DNA of 64,000 bases from Chthoniobacterales bacterium (GTDB lineage Bacteria > Verrucomicrobiota > Verrucomicrobiia > Chthoniobacterales > DYNR01): the NCBI GenBank assembly GCA_026418675.1, contig JAOAAX010000001.1, forward strand, positions 89,423 through 153,422. Reading direction: 5' to 3'. Position numbers and translations under genes: made by a program. Positions within the stretch are counted from its first letter, which is position 1; every line of letters starts with the position of its first letter. The notes beneath the pieces were generated by a model, which had not been told where the DNA came from, did not search any database, and saw only the letters and a program-made list of their open reading frames with translations. Shown here one piece after another: positions 25,852-36,525 of the stretch.

Positions 25852-26807
25852 TTCGTTTGCTCCATTTCTTAATAGCGATCGCCGTCCTCTTCAGCACAGC
25901 CGATAACCTCCATGCCCAGAAAAAAAAGAAAAAAATCTCCCAGAAAACATCCACGGCCTCACTCATACATAAAAGCCCACCCCCTCCAATTGTCAACTTT
26001 GACTCAGCCGGCCGACCAATCCTCGAGTGTCGCTCCGCCATCCTTTTCGATGCGCGGACCGGCCGCGTTCTCTTCAGAAAAAACGAGAACGAAATCATGC
26101 CAGTCGCCAGCACCCAAAAACTCCTCACTGCCCTGCTCGTAGCAGAAAGAGGAAATCTGGATGGTTTCGTCGTCATTCAGCCTGAAGATACCCTCGCCGA
26201 ACCCACAAAACTTGGACTTCGTCCAGGCGAGCGTTACACTCGCCGTCAACTGCTTAACGCCCTCCTCATCCGCAGCGCAAACGATGTCGCTCTTGCCCTC
26301 GCCCGCGATCACTCCGGCAGCATCGAAGCCTTCGCGCAAGCCATGAACCGCCGTATTCGCCAACTCGGCGGAACGGTTTCCAACTTCGTTAACCCGAATG
26401 GCCTTCCCGATGAACGCCAGTTCTCCACAGCCCGAGAAATGGCCCTCGTAGCACGAGCTGCTTACTTCAACCGCGACTTACGTCCCATCATGGCAACTCG
26501 CGAATACATCTTCCGACGTAATAACGGCTCAGAAATCTTCCTCACCAATACCAACCGCGTCCTGCGCTCCATGCCAGAATGCAACGGTATGAAAACCGGT
26601 TACACTATCGCCAGTGGACACTGCCTTATCTCGAGCGCACAGCGCAATGGGCGACACGTCATTGCCATCGTCCTCGGCAGCAACAAACGACGTGTTTGGC
26701 CAGAATCTCAAGCCCTCCTCGAATACGGCCTTGAACGCGCTTCTGCACCTGCACCTGCACCTACCTCTTCCCTCCCATCCCTTAACATTCTAAACAAAAA
26801 TACGTGA
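25848..26807 (+). CDS. D-alanyl-D-alanine carboxypeptidase (peptidase S11 / penicillin-binding protein 5 type)
   Basis: A 319-residue protein with a signal peptide (cleavage after LHAQ, about residue 24) and a very basic KKKKK stretch at the mature N terminus. The penicilloyl-serine active site is complete: STQK (Ser88, Lys91), SAN (143-145) and KTG (249-251). It trims the terminal D-Ala from peptidoglycan pentapeptides in the periplasm. The C terminus is an Ala/Pro repeat (three copies of gcacct in the DNA) rather than the amphipathic membrane anchor of PBP5, so its membrane association is unclear. Confidence 0.93.
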   Translation: MIRLLHFLIAIAVLFSTADNLHAQKKKKKISQKTSTASLIHKSPPPPIVNFDSAGRPILECRSAILFDARTGRVLFRKNENEIMPVASTQKLLTALLVAERGNLDGFVVIQPEDTLAEPTKLGLRPGERYTRRQLLNALLIRSANDVALALARDHSGSIEAFAQAMNRRIRQLGGTVSNFVNPNGLPDERQFSTAREMALVARAAYFNRDLRPIMATREYIFRRNNGSEIFLTNTNRVLRSMPECNGMKTGYTIASGHCLISSAQRNGRHVIAIVLGSNKRRVWPESQALLEYGLERASAPAPAPTSSLPSLNILNKNT

Positions 26808-26925
26808 ACACTTCTTACCCCCTCTAAAACAAGCTCCAGCGCATAAACTTCACCACCTATACAAAGGTTTCAAACAAGGGATCGCTAAACACAGAAAACA
26901 TCCAAATTTTTTCCTATCCCCTCTC

Positions 26926-29811
26926 GTGTTGAAGTCACCCGAGAATCATTCATCCTCCCAAGCCACTGCTCCCACAGGCGACTTCATCCGGATCCGCGGT
27001 GCCCGCCAACATAACCTTCAAAACCTAAATCTCGACCTTCCTCGCAACCGCCTCATCGTCATTACAGGTCCAAGCGGTTCAGGAAAATCCTCTCTCGCAT
27101 TCGATACCCTTTTTGCTGAAGGCCAACGCAAATACCTTGAAAGCCTTTCAGTCCAAGCACGCCAGTTCCTTGAACGACTACCTAGAGCCGATGTGGATCA
27201 AATCAGCGGGCTCCCACCCTCTATCGCCATCGCTCAGGAATCCTTAGCAGGTAACCCACGTTCAACGGTCGCCACTATTACCGAAATCTATGATTACTTA
27301 CGCGTCCTCTTTTCAATCACTGGACGTCCCTACGATCCACTCACCGGTGAACCCCTCCGTAGATTAACCGTCTCGGAAATTGTCAACGAAATCAAAAAAT
27401 CCCCTCAGAAATCCAAAATATGGATCCTCGCCACTATTGCCCGCGATTCCCCACCCCCGCATAACCCCATCCTTAGCCGCCTCAAACGTGAAGGTTTCCT
27501 ACGAGCGCGAATCAATGGCACCTTGCTCGAACTCGACGATCCCAAAGCAATCGCAAAGTTTCAGTCAGTTCCCGTCACCATTGAAGTAGTCGTGGACCGT
27601 CTCATCCTCCAAGGCGATCTAACAGCCCGACTCACGGACTCCATCGAACTTGCCTTGCGACTCGGAAAAGGTCAGCTCACCGCACTCTTTTGGCAGGAGG
27701 AATTTCATGCACAACCCACAGAAAAAATTTTTTCAACAGATTACCGCAATCCGCAAACCGGTTATCGCTTACCCCAATTTACCCCGCGCCATTTTTCTTA
27801 CAATAGCCTCGAAGGCGCCTGCCCATCGTGCTCCGGCCTTGGATACATCGAAGCCCCAGATGTAGAATTAATTTTGGATCCGGAGCTATCTTTTTCGCAA
27901 GGCGCCTTCCGTTTCCTCAAAGCCCTGCCTCCCACAATCCAGAAAACTCTCCAAATTCGCATTGCAAAAATCATCGAAAACCTAGGTTTTCCCCAGACAA
28001 CTCCTATTAAAAGCCTACCACCCGATGTGCTCCAGACCCTTCTATACGGCAAAAAAAGCTCCTTACTCCCAGAATTTGAAGGAATCCTCCCTTTCCTCGA
28101 CAGACTCCATCGCCAGGCCGAAAGCTCCCAGCTCCGGCGCAAACTCAAAAGTTTTTTCTCAAGACAAGTTTGTCCAGAGTGTTCCGGAGCACGTTTACGT
28201 CCTGAACCCTTATGCGTGTTCCTGGAAACTTCCCTAGGAAAACGGTTTAACATCTCCCAATTTTGCAAATTGAACGTTGCAGAAGCTCTGAGCGCAGCAA
28301 AATCACTAATTATTGATAAAAATATCGAAAAATTAGCTTTTGAAATTGTATCTGAGATCGCCTCTCGCTTGGAATTCCTCTCCTACGCCGGCTTAAGTTA
28401 CCTCGGACTGGACAGAGAAAGCTCGACCTTATCCGGCGGCGAAGCACGCCGCGTCAGACTCGCAGCTCAGCTTGGCGCATCGCTCTCAGGTGTCCTGTAT
28501 GTTCTGGACGAACCAAGTATTGGCCTTCATCCGCGCGATCATGCCCGTCTCTTAGATATGCTCCGCCGCTTGCGAGACTCAGGAAATACAATTGTGGTCG
28601 TAGAACACGACGAGCAAACTATCCGCTCGGCCGATTATCTAATAGATATGGGACCAGGTGCCGGCCCAAATGGCGGAAAAATCGTAGCCCAAGGAACCCT
28701 CCAGGAAATTCTTTCCAATCCGAATTCCCTAACTGCAAGTTTCTTAACTGGCCAAGCCAAGCGCTCGCAAAATAAAAGGAAATACCCACCACCAAAAGAC
28801 GAACAAAGCGGTGTTTCCTGGTTTGGGGTGCGCGGTGCTAGCGAACACAACTTGAAAAACATAGATGTCCGCTTTCCTGTTGGTCGTTTCAGCTGCGTCT
28901 CAGGCGTTTCCGGCAGCGGGAAATCAACGCTTGTTCACAAGATTTTGGCTCCCGCGCTCCTCCGAAAATTGCATGGCGCGAAATGTCCCGTAGGGAAGCA
29001 CCGAGAAATCTTCGGAACAGAAAATTTCGACAAAGTAATCGTTGTGGATCAGTCACCGATTGGACGTTCTCCCCGGTCCAACCCAGCAACCTATACGGGA
29101 ATTTTTGACCTGATCCGCGAATTATTCGCCCAACTTCCCGAATCGCGAAGTCGCGGCTACGGGCCAAAACGTTTTTCCCTCAACGTCCCAGGGGGACGCT
29201 GCGAACGCTGCCAAGGCGAAGGATACGTTCGGCTGGAAATGCAATTCTTGCCAGACGCTTATGTCGAATGTGATGCCTGCCTCGGTCGGCGGTTCAATCG
29301 GGAAACTCTTGAAGTGACCTACAAAGAAAGAAACATCGCCGATGTCCTCGAAATGACCGCCGAGGAAGCAGCAGTCTTTTTCCGAACCTTCCCCAAAATC
29401 TCTCAAAAGCTGGAAATAATGAAACGCGTTGGACTCGGTTACCTCCGCCTCGGCCAGCCGGCAAATACCCTCTCGGGTGGTGAGTCCCAACGCTTAAAAT
29501 TAGCTGCAGAATTGGGACGAAAAGCTACCGGCAAAACTCTTTACTTGCTCGATGAGCCAACAACCGGTCTCCACTTCGCAGACATCCAAGCCCTGCTCGA
29601 AGTTCTTCTTCAATTGCGAGACGCAGGAAATACGATCATCGTTATCGAGCACAACCTGGACGTCTTACAATGCGCCGACTATATCGTGGATCTTGGCCCA
29701 GAAGCAGGAGAAAACGGTGGACAAATCGTAATTTCAGGACCACCAGAAGTCATTGCAAACAGCAATTCAAGCCATACGGGAAAATTCCTGAAAAAGGTCC
29801 TTCTTCCTTGA
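26926..29811 (+). CDS. uvrA: Excinuclease ABC subunit UvrA (variant zinc sites)
   Basis: A 961-residue protein starting at GTG. Both ABC ATPase units are complete: Walker A GPSGSGKSS (48-56) and GVSGSGKST, signatures LSGGEARRVRLA and LSGGESQRLKLA, and Walker B regions VLDEPSIGLHPRD and LLDEPTTGLHF. The C-terminal zinc module CERCQGEGY to CDAC is intact, and CPSC (299-302) and CPECSGARL are present. Two usual CxxC half-sites are gone: ITGRPYDPLTG (131-141) and FSTDYRNPQTGY (269-280) carry no cysteine. UvrA finds bulky DNA lesions and loads UvrB. It could be a second paralogue in its genome. The insert that binds UvrB appears full length, arguing against a short UvrA2. Confidence 0.9.
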   Translation: MLKSPENHSSSQATAPTGDFIRIRGARQHNLQNLNLDLPRNRLIVITGPSGSGKSSLAFDTLFAEGQRKYLESLSVQARQFLERLPRADVDQISGLPPSIAIAQESLAGNPRSTVATITEIYDYLRVLFSITGRPYDPLTGEPLRRLTVSEIVNEIKKSPQKSKIWILATIARDSPPPHNPILSRLKREGFLRARINGTLLELDDPKAIAKFQSVPVTIEVVVDRLILQGDLTARLTDSIELALRLGKGQLTALFWQEEFHAQPTEKIFSTDYRNPQTGYRLPQFTPRHFSYNSLEGACPSCSGLGYIEAPDVELILDPELSFSQGAFRFLKALPPTIQKTLQIRIAKIIENLGFPQTTPIKSLPPDVLQTLLYGKKSSLLPEFEGILPFLDRLHRQAESSQLRRKLKSFFSRQVCPECSGARLRPEPLCVFLETSLGKRFNISQFCKLNVAEALSAAKSLIIDKNIEKLAFEIVSEIASRLEFLSYAGLSYLGLDRESSTLSGGEARRVRLAAQLGASLSGVLYVLDEPSIGLHPRDHARLLDMLRRLRDSGNTIVVVEHDEQTIRSADYLIDMGPGAGPNGGKIVAQGTLQEILSNPNSLTASFLTGQAKRSQNKRKYPPPKDEQSGVSWFGVRGASEHNLKNIDVRFPVGRFSCVSGVSGSGKSTLVHKILAPALLRKLHGAKCPVGKHREIFGTENFDKVIVVDQSPIGRSPRSNPATYTGIFDLIRELFAQLPESRSRGYGPKRFSLNVPGGRCERCQGEGYVRLEMQFLPDAYVECDACLGRRFNRETLEVTYKERNIADVLEMTAEEAAVFFRTFPKISQKLEIMKRVGLGYLRLGQPANTLSGGESQRLKLAAELGRKATGKTLYLLDEPTTGLHFADIQALLEVLLQLRDAGNTIIVIEHNLDVLQCADYIVDLGPEAGENGGQIVISGPPEVIANSNSSHTGKFLKKVLLP

Positions 29812-32294
29812 AAATTTTAACGCTTTACTGCATTCTTTTTTTCATACTCATTTTCGGAATACTTGATTCTCATTGTCAAGGAGTTCCTCAAAAATTGATT
29901 CCAAAACTACCTCCTTTTGAAGAAAGCCAGAATTCTAAAGTTTCAAAACTCCTAGCGAAATGTGAAGAACGAATTCTCGAAGGTTATCCGAGTTCGGCAA
30001 TTTTTGAATTGAAGAAAATCCTGGAGTCCAAAAAAGGGCTGATAGCAAGTGAAGCCCTCAAAGCCAAACTCCTTCTGGGAAAGGCTTTAGTCCTTACCGG
30101 CAATCATACCGAAGCTTACAACGCGCTCGAGGGACTACCTCCAACCAACGAATCGAGCATTTGGAAAGCTCAAGCCCTGCTGGGGATGGGGAAAACAGTT
30201 CCTGCAAGAAAACTTTTTGCGCAAATAAACGAAAATGCTCCTGATGAATTGAACGAAGCAGCTATCGTTGGAATCGCCCAATGCTATGCACAGGAAGGTA
30301 ATTTCAAGGAAGCACTTAGTTTTATAGAAAAACTGACCAACAATTCCAATTTCCTAAATAATTCGCAAACCAGAAAAAAAGACTTAGAGATAGGAATTCT
30401 CTACTCGAAAGTCCTGTTTTTTGCGGAAGATTTTGTCAAAGCAGCTAGCTTTCTCCAAAAAATCGGTGAGTTTTCTCGTGAATTTCCCGAAATTGAGCAG
30501 CAGCGCTTGTTGCTCCTCTCCACAGTTTATACTCGGATAAACAAACCAGAACTAGCTTACGAGACAGCTTGCTCCATAAAAGTAACCGCTGCTGAAGTAT
30601 ATCTCCTGAGAGCACAAAATTTGTTGGCCCAGGGACGGCTGGCTGATGCCGCAAATGAGCTGCTCGATTACCTGAAGATATCACTCCCCGAACCCAAACG
30701 TGGTCTTGTATGGAAACTTTTGGATAATTTGATCTGGCAAAACGTAACACTCCCGTATGAAGAGCTGAAAGCATTAGCAAACGATACATCCGATAGCGAC
30801 CGAGCAGCTGGAGCACAAGTCGCTCTTGCTGTAGCGGAGGCTGTTTTTGGTCGCCTCTCCGTCGCGAGAGAAATGTTGCGGACAGCTAATCCCCAACCTT
30901 CCAATACAGAGCTTCTGCAGCGAATCGCACACAATCTCGCACGCGTAGAATTGAAAGCCGGCCAGCCCAAAAGCGGAATGGAAGCTCTCGAAAAATTGCC
31001 TCCCACAGCTTTTGAAGCCGAAACCCACTTCCTCAAAGGCTTACTCCTGGCCGCCGATAACCAACCAGCCAAGGCTGCTTCAGAATTTTCTCAAGCTGCT
31101 GTTGAACCCTCCTTTACTTTAGCCTCCGCCTTCAACGGTGCCGTCTGTGCACTCGTAGCCGGCTTGCAAAATGAGCAAAATTCGTTCTTAGAAATTCTTA
31201 GAAAAAACGACCAAAAAGGCGATAAATTACAGGAATTTATGCTCATTTCTGGCTTAGTTGCTGCCCATAACCGGCATCAGAGTGCAGGAAAATTCCTTGA
31301 AGACTTAGTCCCAGTCTTCAGAGAGAGAGCGCTCCTCCCCCTTGCAGAGTGGAAATATGTCAACTTAGATACCGATGGAGCAATTTCCAATTTAAACCAA
31401 ATAGCGCAAAATTCAGAGTCTCCAGAAATCTTAGAAAGAAGAGATTTGTTAGAAATCGTGCTCGCCGAGGAAAATGGAGAGGAGGGCATCGAAAAAGCAT
31501 CCCAACTCGCTGAAAGTTTTTTAACGAAATACCCTCATTCGGAGTTCGTCCCAGTCGTCCAACTAAAACTCGCTGATTATACATACCGGCGTGGGGATTT
31601 TTTAGCCGCAAAGGCAAGGTATGACCGTTTGGCACAGGAAACAACGGACCCAGCTATCGCCGTTTATGCTTGGTTTTTTGCAGGAAAGTGCGCTGCACGC
31701 CTCCAGTCGGAAAATTCCATAGATGAAGCAATCCAATGTTATGAGGAAGCAGCCCGTTATGGGGGCGAACTAGGATTGCGGGCGAGATTTGAGCAAGCCA
31801 TGATCTATTCCTCTCTCGGAAGATACGGGGAAGCAATAGCCCTCCTCGAAAGAGTAGCCTCAAATTCCAATGATCCAATCCTCAAAGCAGAAGCTTTTCT
31901 GAAAATCGGTGACAACTGGTTTACTTCCGATAACCCTCAGAACAAACTGCAAGCGATCGAAATATGGAAAAAACTCGGGAAAAATGAAGAATTCCCCATT
32001 GGTAGCCGAGCGAAAGCTCTCTTCAGAGCAGGGTTGGCTACCTCCGACCTTGGCAATGACCAAGAGGCTCTCAGCCTGTTGTTCGACGCTTTTGAAATCA
32101 GCAAACAAAACCCTGATGCCGCAAGAACCGGAGATTCAGCAGCTTTCGAAGCCGCACGTTTGCTCGAAAAAAGACAAAACTGGAAAGATGCCGTGGCTGT
32201 TTACGAAGAAATTGCCCGTCAACAAGGCCCACGTTCCCTCGAAGCAAAAAATCGCGCAGTCCGAATCCTGTTGGAAAACGAAATCTGGAAATAG
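29808..32294 (+). CDS. Large secreted TPR-repeat protein
   Basis: About 828 residues if started at the TTG at 29808, which overlaps the uvrA stop; this start gives a clean signal segment (KILTLYCILFFILIFGIL, cleaved near SHCQG), whereas the open frame further upstream would bury it. The mature protein is almost wholly tetratricopeptide-like helical repeats with short linkers, similar to periplasmic or outer-membrane assembly factors of the BamD/YbgF type. No enzymatic motif is visible. Function unknown; it probably scaffolds envelope proteins. The next gene, an orphan PstS-like protein, is separated by 82 bases. Confidence 0.78.
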   Translation: MKILTLYCILFFILIFGILDSHCQGVPQKLIPKLPPFEESQNSKVSKLLAKCEERILEGYPSSAIFELKKILESKKGLIASEALKAKLLLGKALVLTGNHTEAYNALEGLPPTNESSIWKAQALLGMGKTVPARKLFAQINENAPDELNEAAIVGIAQCYAQEGNFKEALSFIEKLTNNSNFLNNSQTRKKDLEIGILYSKVLFFAEDFVKAASFLQKIGEFSREFPEIEQQRLLLLSTVYTRINKPELAYETACSIKVTAAEVYLLRAQNLLAQGRLADAANELLDYLKISLPEPKRGLVWKLLDNLIWQNVTLPYEELKALANDTSDSDRAAGAQVALAVAEAVFGRLSVAREMLRTANPQPSNTELLQRIAHNLARVELKAGQPKSGMEALEKLPPTAFEAETHFLKGLLLAADNQPAKAASEFSQAAVEPSFTLASAFNGAVCALVAGLQNEQNSFLEILRKNDQKGDKLQEFMLISGLVAAHNRHQSAGKFLEDLVPVFRERALLPLAEWKYVNLDTDGAISNLNQIAQNSESPEILERRDLLEIVLAEENGEEGIEKASQLAESFLTKYPHSEFVPVVQLKLADYTYRRGDFLAAKARYDRLAQETTDPAIAVYAWFFAGKCAARLQSENSIDEAIQCYEEAARYGGELGLRARFEQAMIYSSLGRYGEAIALLERVASNSNDPILKAEAFLKIGDNWFTSDNPQNKLQAIEIWKKLGKNEEFPIGSRAKALFRAGLATSDLGNDQEALSLLFDAFEISKQNPDAARTGDSAAFEAARLLEKRQNWKDAVAVYEEIARQQGPRSLEAKNRAVRILLENEIWK

Positions 32295-32376
32295 ACGTTT
32301 TTGTCTTATTTTTCTTCTTTCGAAAATTTTTTCCACTTGAAATAGTTAAGAAAGAAGTGGCATTAGAGAGGCTCCT

Positions 32377-33135
32377 ATGAAAACCTCCAGTTTTTTTGCT
32401 TTGACCCTAATGGGAGTCTTATGGGCAACGTCAGTGAATGTGAATTCGCAGGAATTGCGAGTTCATGGTGCCAATGCAATTTGGGAACCCTTGAATGCAA
32501 AAATCATGGACCTTGAGAAGGCAACGGGAGCAAAGATTATTTTCGTGCCAAATGGAGCCGGCAGAGGGTTAGCTGACCTCGCTCAGGACAAATGTGACAT
32601 TGCTATGGTTACTGGGAGCCTTGAAGGCGCCGCCGAAGGGGCTAATTCAGAAAACCCTGGCCTCATTCAAGACCTCTCCCAGTTTGTTGTAGAGAAACTA
32701 GGAACAGAGGCTGTCGTTTTCGTAGTAAATCCTACAAACCCAGTTTCAAAACTTAGTAACGAGCAAGTGCTCGGCATCTTAACAGGAAAATATAGGAACT
32801 GGAAAGAGGTTGGTGGACCCGATCTGGAAATCCAAGTTGTTCGCTTGGGCCCCACAAATGGCCCCCACATCGCCCTAGAAAAGGAAATTTTGAAAGGCCA
32901 AAAAATTGTTGAAAGCGCCAAAATGCTGAAAGCTCCAAAAGATATCCCCGTGATTCTTTCCCAGCTTCCTGGTGGTTTCTCTTACCTCGGTTTAAGCAAC
33001 GTGAGTGAAAAATTAAAAGTCCTCTCAACCGACAAGAAATTCGGCATGGAAATGATGCTGGTAACGAAAGGAGCTCCAACCGAATTGCAGAAAAGATTCT
33101 TCGAAGCAGCCAAAAAGATCATCGCAGGCAACTAA
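32377..33135 (+). CDS. PstS-like periplasmic substrate-binding protein (orphan)
   Basis: A 252-residue protein with a signal peptide (cleaved near NSQ, residue 24) and a phosphate-ABC-transporter-type binding fold. Visible landmarks are LRVHGANAIWEPL, FVPNGAGRGLADLAQDKCDIAMVTG, FVVNPTNPVSKLSNEQV and LTGKYRNWKEVGG. PstS proteins bind phosphate in the periplasm and pass it to PstCAB, but no permease or ATPase gene is adjacent. The coding strand is G-richer than C, unlike most neighbours, perhaps reflecting high expression. Followed by a strong intrinsic terminator, so it forms its own unit. A good ribosome site (gagagg) precedes the ATG. Ligand not proven. Confidence 0.82.
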   Translation: MKTSSFFALTLMGVLWATSVNVNSQELRVHGANAIWEPLNAKIMDLEKATGAKIIFVPNGAGRGLADLAQDKCDIAMVTGSLEGAAEGANSENPGLIQDLSQFVVEKLGTEAVVFVVNPTNPVSKLSNEQVLGILTGKYRNWKEVGGPDLEIQVVRLGPTNGPHIALEKEILKGQKIVESAKMLKAPKDIPVILSQLPGGFSYLGLSNVSEKLKVLSTDKKFGMEMMLVTKGAPTELQKRFFEAAKKIIAGN

Positions 33136-33192
33136 ATTGCCGAAAAACCATAAGGATAAGTTAAAAATATAGAAATTTTGGGAATTGATCGG

Positions 33193-33230
33193 GGCGGGAA
33201 AAGTCAAAAATTCCCGCCTCTTTTTTTTAA
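33193..33230 (+). terminator. Rho-independent terminator after the PstS-like gene
   Basis: An 8-bp GC-rich stem (ggcgggaa at 33193-33200, ttcccgcc at 33211-33218) with a 10-base loop is followed directly by a run of T (TC then eight T). It has the textbook structure of an intrinsic terminator and lies 57 bases after the stop codon of the PstS-like gene. Confidence 0.9.
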
Positions 33231-33281
33231 AAGGTGCGGAATTGCAAAGGCTGGGCGAATCTGTTTCTATCAGCACGTAAG

Positions 33282-36200
33282 ATGCCTAAAGATACGTCGC
33301 TTAAGAAAATTCTTTTGATCGGCTCAGGGCCAATCGTCATTGGACAGGGATGTGAGTTTGACTACTCAGGAGTCCAAGCCTGCAAAGCACTTCGAGAAGA
33401 GGGGTATGAGGTCGTCTTAATCAACTCAAACCCAGCTACAATCATGACGGATCCCGAGTTCGCTCAGCGGACCTATATCGAGCCGATCACTGCAGAAATT
33501 GTGGAGAAAATTATCGAAAGGGAAAAACCTGATGCCCTTTTGCCAACCCTTGGCGGCCAAACCGCACTCAATTGCGCAATGGAACTTGTCCGCAAAGGCA
33601 TCTTGGAACGACATCGCGTCAAATTGATCGGTGCAAACGCTAACGCTATCGAGCGCGGAGAGGATCGCCAAATTTTTAAGGATACAATGATCCAGATTGG
33701 CTTGGACGTGCCAATTTCAGGAACAGCACATTCACTCGAAGACGCCCGTGAGGTTGCTAAAAAAATTGGCCGCTTCCCCTTAATAATACGTCCCGCCTAT
33801 ACACTGGGTGGCTCCGGCGGTGGTATTGCATACAATTGGGAAGAGCTTGAGGAAATTGTAGCCCGGGGATTGGAACTCTCCCCTGTGCGGGAAGTCCTCG
33901 TAGAAGAATCGCTCCTAGGTTGGAAGGAATACGAAATGGAGGTCATGAGGGACCGTGCCGATAATTGCGTTGTAGTTTGCTCGATCGAAAACCTTGACCC
34001 AATGGGCATCCATACAGGCGATTCAATCACCGTCGCTCCTGTCCAAACCTTGACGGATAAAGAATATCAAGCCATGCGAGATGCCTCGTTTGCAGTAATC
34101 CGCGCAATCGGAGTCGAAACAGGAGGATCCAACATCCAGTTCGCAATTTGCCCCAAAACTGGCCGCATGGTCGTTATCGAAATGAATCCTCGTGTTTCAC
34201 GATCCTCCGCTCTCGCATCAAAAGCAACGGGATTCCCAATCGCAAAAATCGCCGCAAAATTAGCTGTCGGTTATTCGTTGGATGAATTGCGGAACGATAT
34301 AACCCGAGAGACTCCCGCCTGCTTCGAGCCTACAATTGATTACGTCGTAGTCAAAGTTCCTCGTTTCGCCTTCGAAAAATTCCCCACTGCCGATCCGACC
34401 CTCACAACCCAAATGAAAAGCGTTGGCGAAGCCATGGCAATCGGTCGCTGCTTCCGCGAAGCTTTCCAAAAGGCTCTACGTTCCCTGGAAACAGGTCGTG
34501 CTGGTTTTGGCGCCGACGGCAAGGATGAATTCCCACGACTTCCCTCCGGTGAACCCGACATCCAGCAGCTCGAAAAAAACTTGCGTGTGCCCAATGCAAA
34601 TCGGGTTTTTGCCATCCGCCACGCTTTTCAGGTCGGTTACTCAATTGAAAAAATAAACGAACTAACAGGGATAGACCCGTGGTTCCTCGCACAAATGGAA
34701 CTCCTCGTGCGAGAAGAAAACCGAATGCGCGGGAAAAAACTGGAGATGATTGACCTCCGCCGAGCTAAGAAAAACGGGTTCTCAGATAAACAAATTGCTT
34801 ATTTAACGGGGAGCGATGAACTAACAGTCCGAAACTTTAGGCAAAACAAAGGAATCGTCCCAACTTATCGCCTAGTGGATACGTGTGCAGCAGAATTTGA
34901 AGCTTATACACCCTACTACTACAGCAGCTACGGGGAAGAGGACGAAACCCGGACCAGCGAAAAAAAACGAATCTTAATCATCGGAGGTGGTCCAAACCGA
35001 ATCGGTCAAGGAATCGAGTTCGATTACTGCTGCGTTCATGCTTCTTTTGCCCTAAGAGAAGAGGGTTACGAAACGATAATGGTTAACTCAAATCCCGAAA
35101 CGGTTTCAACTGATTATGATACAAGCGATAAACTTTATTTTGAACCGCTTACATTTGAAGATGTTTTGAATATTTACGAACGGGAGCAGTGCGAAGCAGC
35201 TATCGTTCAATTTGGTGGACAAACCCCACTCAACTTAGCTATGCCCCTCCGCCACGCAGGCGTTAGGATTCTTGGAACTCCGCCAGAATGTATTGAAATG
35301 GCCGAGGATCGCAAGTTCTTCAACGCAATGATTGAAAGGCTAGGGTTAAAGCAAGCTCCCGGAGCAACCGCTACAAATGAAGAAGAGGCCGTAGCCGTAG
35401 CCTCTCAAATTGGGTATCCGGTCCTTGTGCGTCCCAGCTTTGTTTTGGGTGGGAGGGCTATGGAGATTGTTTACGGCGAACAGGAACTTCGCCGCTACAT
35501 CCGCCAAGCCGCTGAAGCAAGCCCAGAAAGGCCAATCCTCGTAGATCGCTATTTAGAAGATGCTGTCGAAGTAGATGTAGATTGCATCAGTGACGGCGAA
35601 TTGACGGTCATTGGGGGCATCATGGAACACATCGAAGAAGCCGGAATCCATAGTGGCGACAGTGCCTGCGTAATCCCAACTTTCTCCTTATCCGAAAAAG
35701 CCTTACAAAAAATTCGGGAAGCAACCAAAGCAATGGCTGCAGAACTGCAAGTCCGAGGACTTATGAACGTGCAATTCGCCGTAAAAAATGATGAAGTTTA
35801 TGTCCTCGAAGTCAATCCACGAGCATCAAGAACCATCCCCTTCGTTAGCAAAGCAATCGGTGTCCCCTTAGCAAAACTCGCAGCAAAAATTATGGTCGGC
35901 CGCAAGCTCAACGAATTGGGTTTCACACAAGAAATTTTGCCAAAGCATGTTTCCGTCAAAGAAGCTGTATTTCCCTTCATTAAATTCCCTGGTGTTGATA
36001 TTTCCTTGGGCCCAGAAATGAAATCCACTGGCGAAGTCATGGGTATTGACTCAAATTTGGGAATGGCCTACGCAAAAGCCCAAATGAGTGCACTTCCCCC
36101 CCTCCCTAAACAAGGAAATGTCTTTATTAGCGTCAAAGATACTGACAAGCCTGTGGCTATTGAAATCGCAAGAGCTTTCGAAAAAATGGGCTTCCAAATC

Positions 36201-36503
36201 TTTGCTACCAGAGGAACCGCATCTTCCCTTGCTGCTGCAGGCATATCTGCTCAAAGTGTAGATCGAATTGGAGAAGGAAGGCCTCACGTGTTGGATTTGA
36301 TAAAAAACAACCAGATTCATTTTATCCTCAACACTCCTTCTGGGAAAAAACCACGCGAAGATGAAGTGAAAATTCGCAGTGCAGCTATTGCACACAGAAT
36401 TCCGGTCATGACTACTTTGCGAGGAGCCTTAGCAAGCATCGAAGCAATTCGTGAATTGCAAAGAAAACCGCTTGAGGTTCGTTGCCTCCAAGAGTATCAT
36501 TAA
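33282..36503 (+). CDS. carB: Carbamoyl-phosphate synthase large subunit
   Basis: About 1073 residues from the ATG at 33282, the start expected from the family opening [22 protein letters not shown]. It has the duplicated architecture: carboxyphosphate ATP-grasp (first half, [16 protein letters not shown] and [23 protein letters not shown] loop), oligomerisation domain, carbamate ATP-grasp (second half, [15 protein letters not shown] and [18 protein letters not shown]) and the C-terminal MGS-like allosteric domain (about 930-1073). With CarA it makes carbamoyl phosphate for arginine and pyrimidines. carA is not adjacent. The serine hydrolase gene follows after 22 bases. Confidence 0.98.
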   Translation: MPKDTSLKKILLIGSGPIVIGQGCEFDYSGVQACKALREEGYEVVLINSNPATIMTDPEFAQRTYIEPITAEIVEKIIEREKPDALLPTLGGQTALNCAMELVRKGILERHRVKLIGANANAIERGEDRQIFKDTMIQIGLDVPISGTAHSLEDAREVAKKIGRFPLIIRPAYTLGGSGGGIAYNWEELEEIVARGLELSPVREVLVEESLLGWKEYEMEVMRDRADNCVVVCSIENLDPMGIHTGDSITVAPVQTLTDKEYQAMRDASFAVIRAIGVETGGSNIQFAICPKTGRMVVIEMNPRVSRSSALASKATGFPIAKIAAKLAVGYSLDELRNDITRETPACFEPTIDYVVVKVPRFAFEKFPTADPTLTTQMKSVGEAMAIGRCFREAFQKALRSLETGRAGFGADGKDEFPRLPSGEPDIQQLEKNLRVPNANRVFAIRHAFQVGYSIEKINELTGIDPWFLAQMELLVREENRMRGKKLEMIDLRRAKKNGFSDKQIAYLTGSDELTVRNFRQNKGIVPTYRLVDTCAAEFEAYTPYYYSSYGEEDETRTSEKKRILIIGGGPNRIGQGIEFDYCCVHASFALREEGYETIMVNSNPETVSTDYDTSDKLYFEPLTFEDVLNIYEREQCEAAIVQFGGQTPLNLAMPLRHAGVRILGTPPECIEMAEDRKFFNAMIERLGLKQAPGATATNEEEAVAVASQIGYPVLVRPSFVLGGRAMEIVYGEQELRRYIRQAAEASPERPILVDRYLEDAVEVDVDCISDGELTVIGGIMEHIEEAGIHSGDSACVIPTFSLSEKALQKIREATKAMAAELQVRGLMNVQFAVKNDEVYVLEVNPRASRTIPFVSKAIGVPLAKLAAKIMVGRKLNELGFTQEILPKHVSVKEAVFPFIKFPGVDISLGPEMKSTGEVMGIDSNLGMAYAKAQMSALPPLPKQGNVFISVKDTDKPVAIEIARAFEKMGFQIFATRGTASSLAAAGISAQSVDRIGEGRPHVLDLIKNNQIHFILNTPSGKKPREDEVKIRSAAIAHRIPVMTTLRGALASIEAIRELQRKPLEVRCLQEYH

Positions 36504-36525
36504 GAAAAATGGGGAGGGATGAATC

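Noticed and set aside
26740..26764. Short tandem repeat of gcacct in the D-Ala-D-Ala carboxypeptidase gene
   Set aside because: Only about three copies inside the coding sequence, giving an Ala/Pro tail; too short to list as a repeat element.
26926..29811. UvrA2-type short paralogue
   Set aside because: The insert between Walker A and the signature that carries the UvrB-interaction region appears full length (961 residues in all), so a truncated UvrA2 is not supported.
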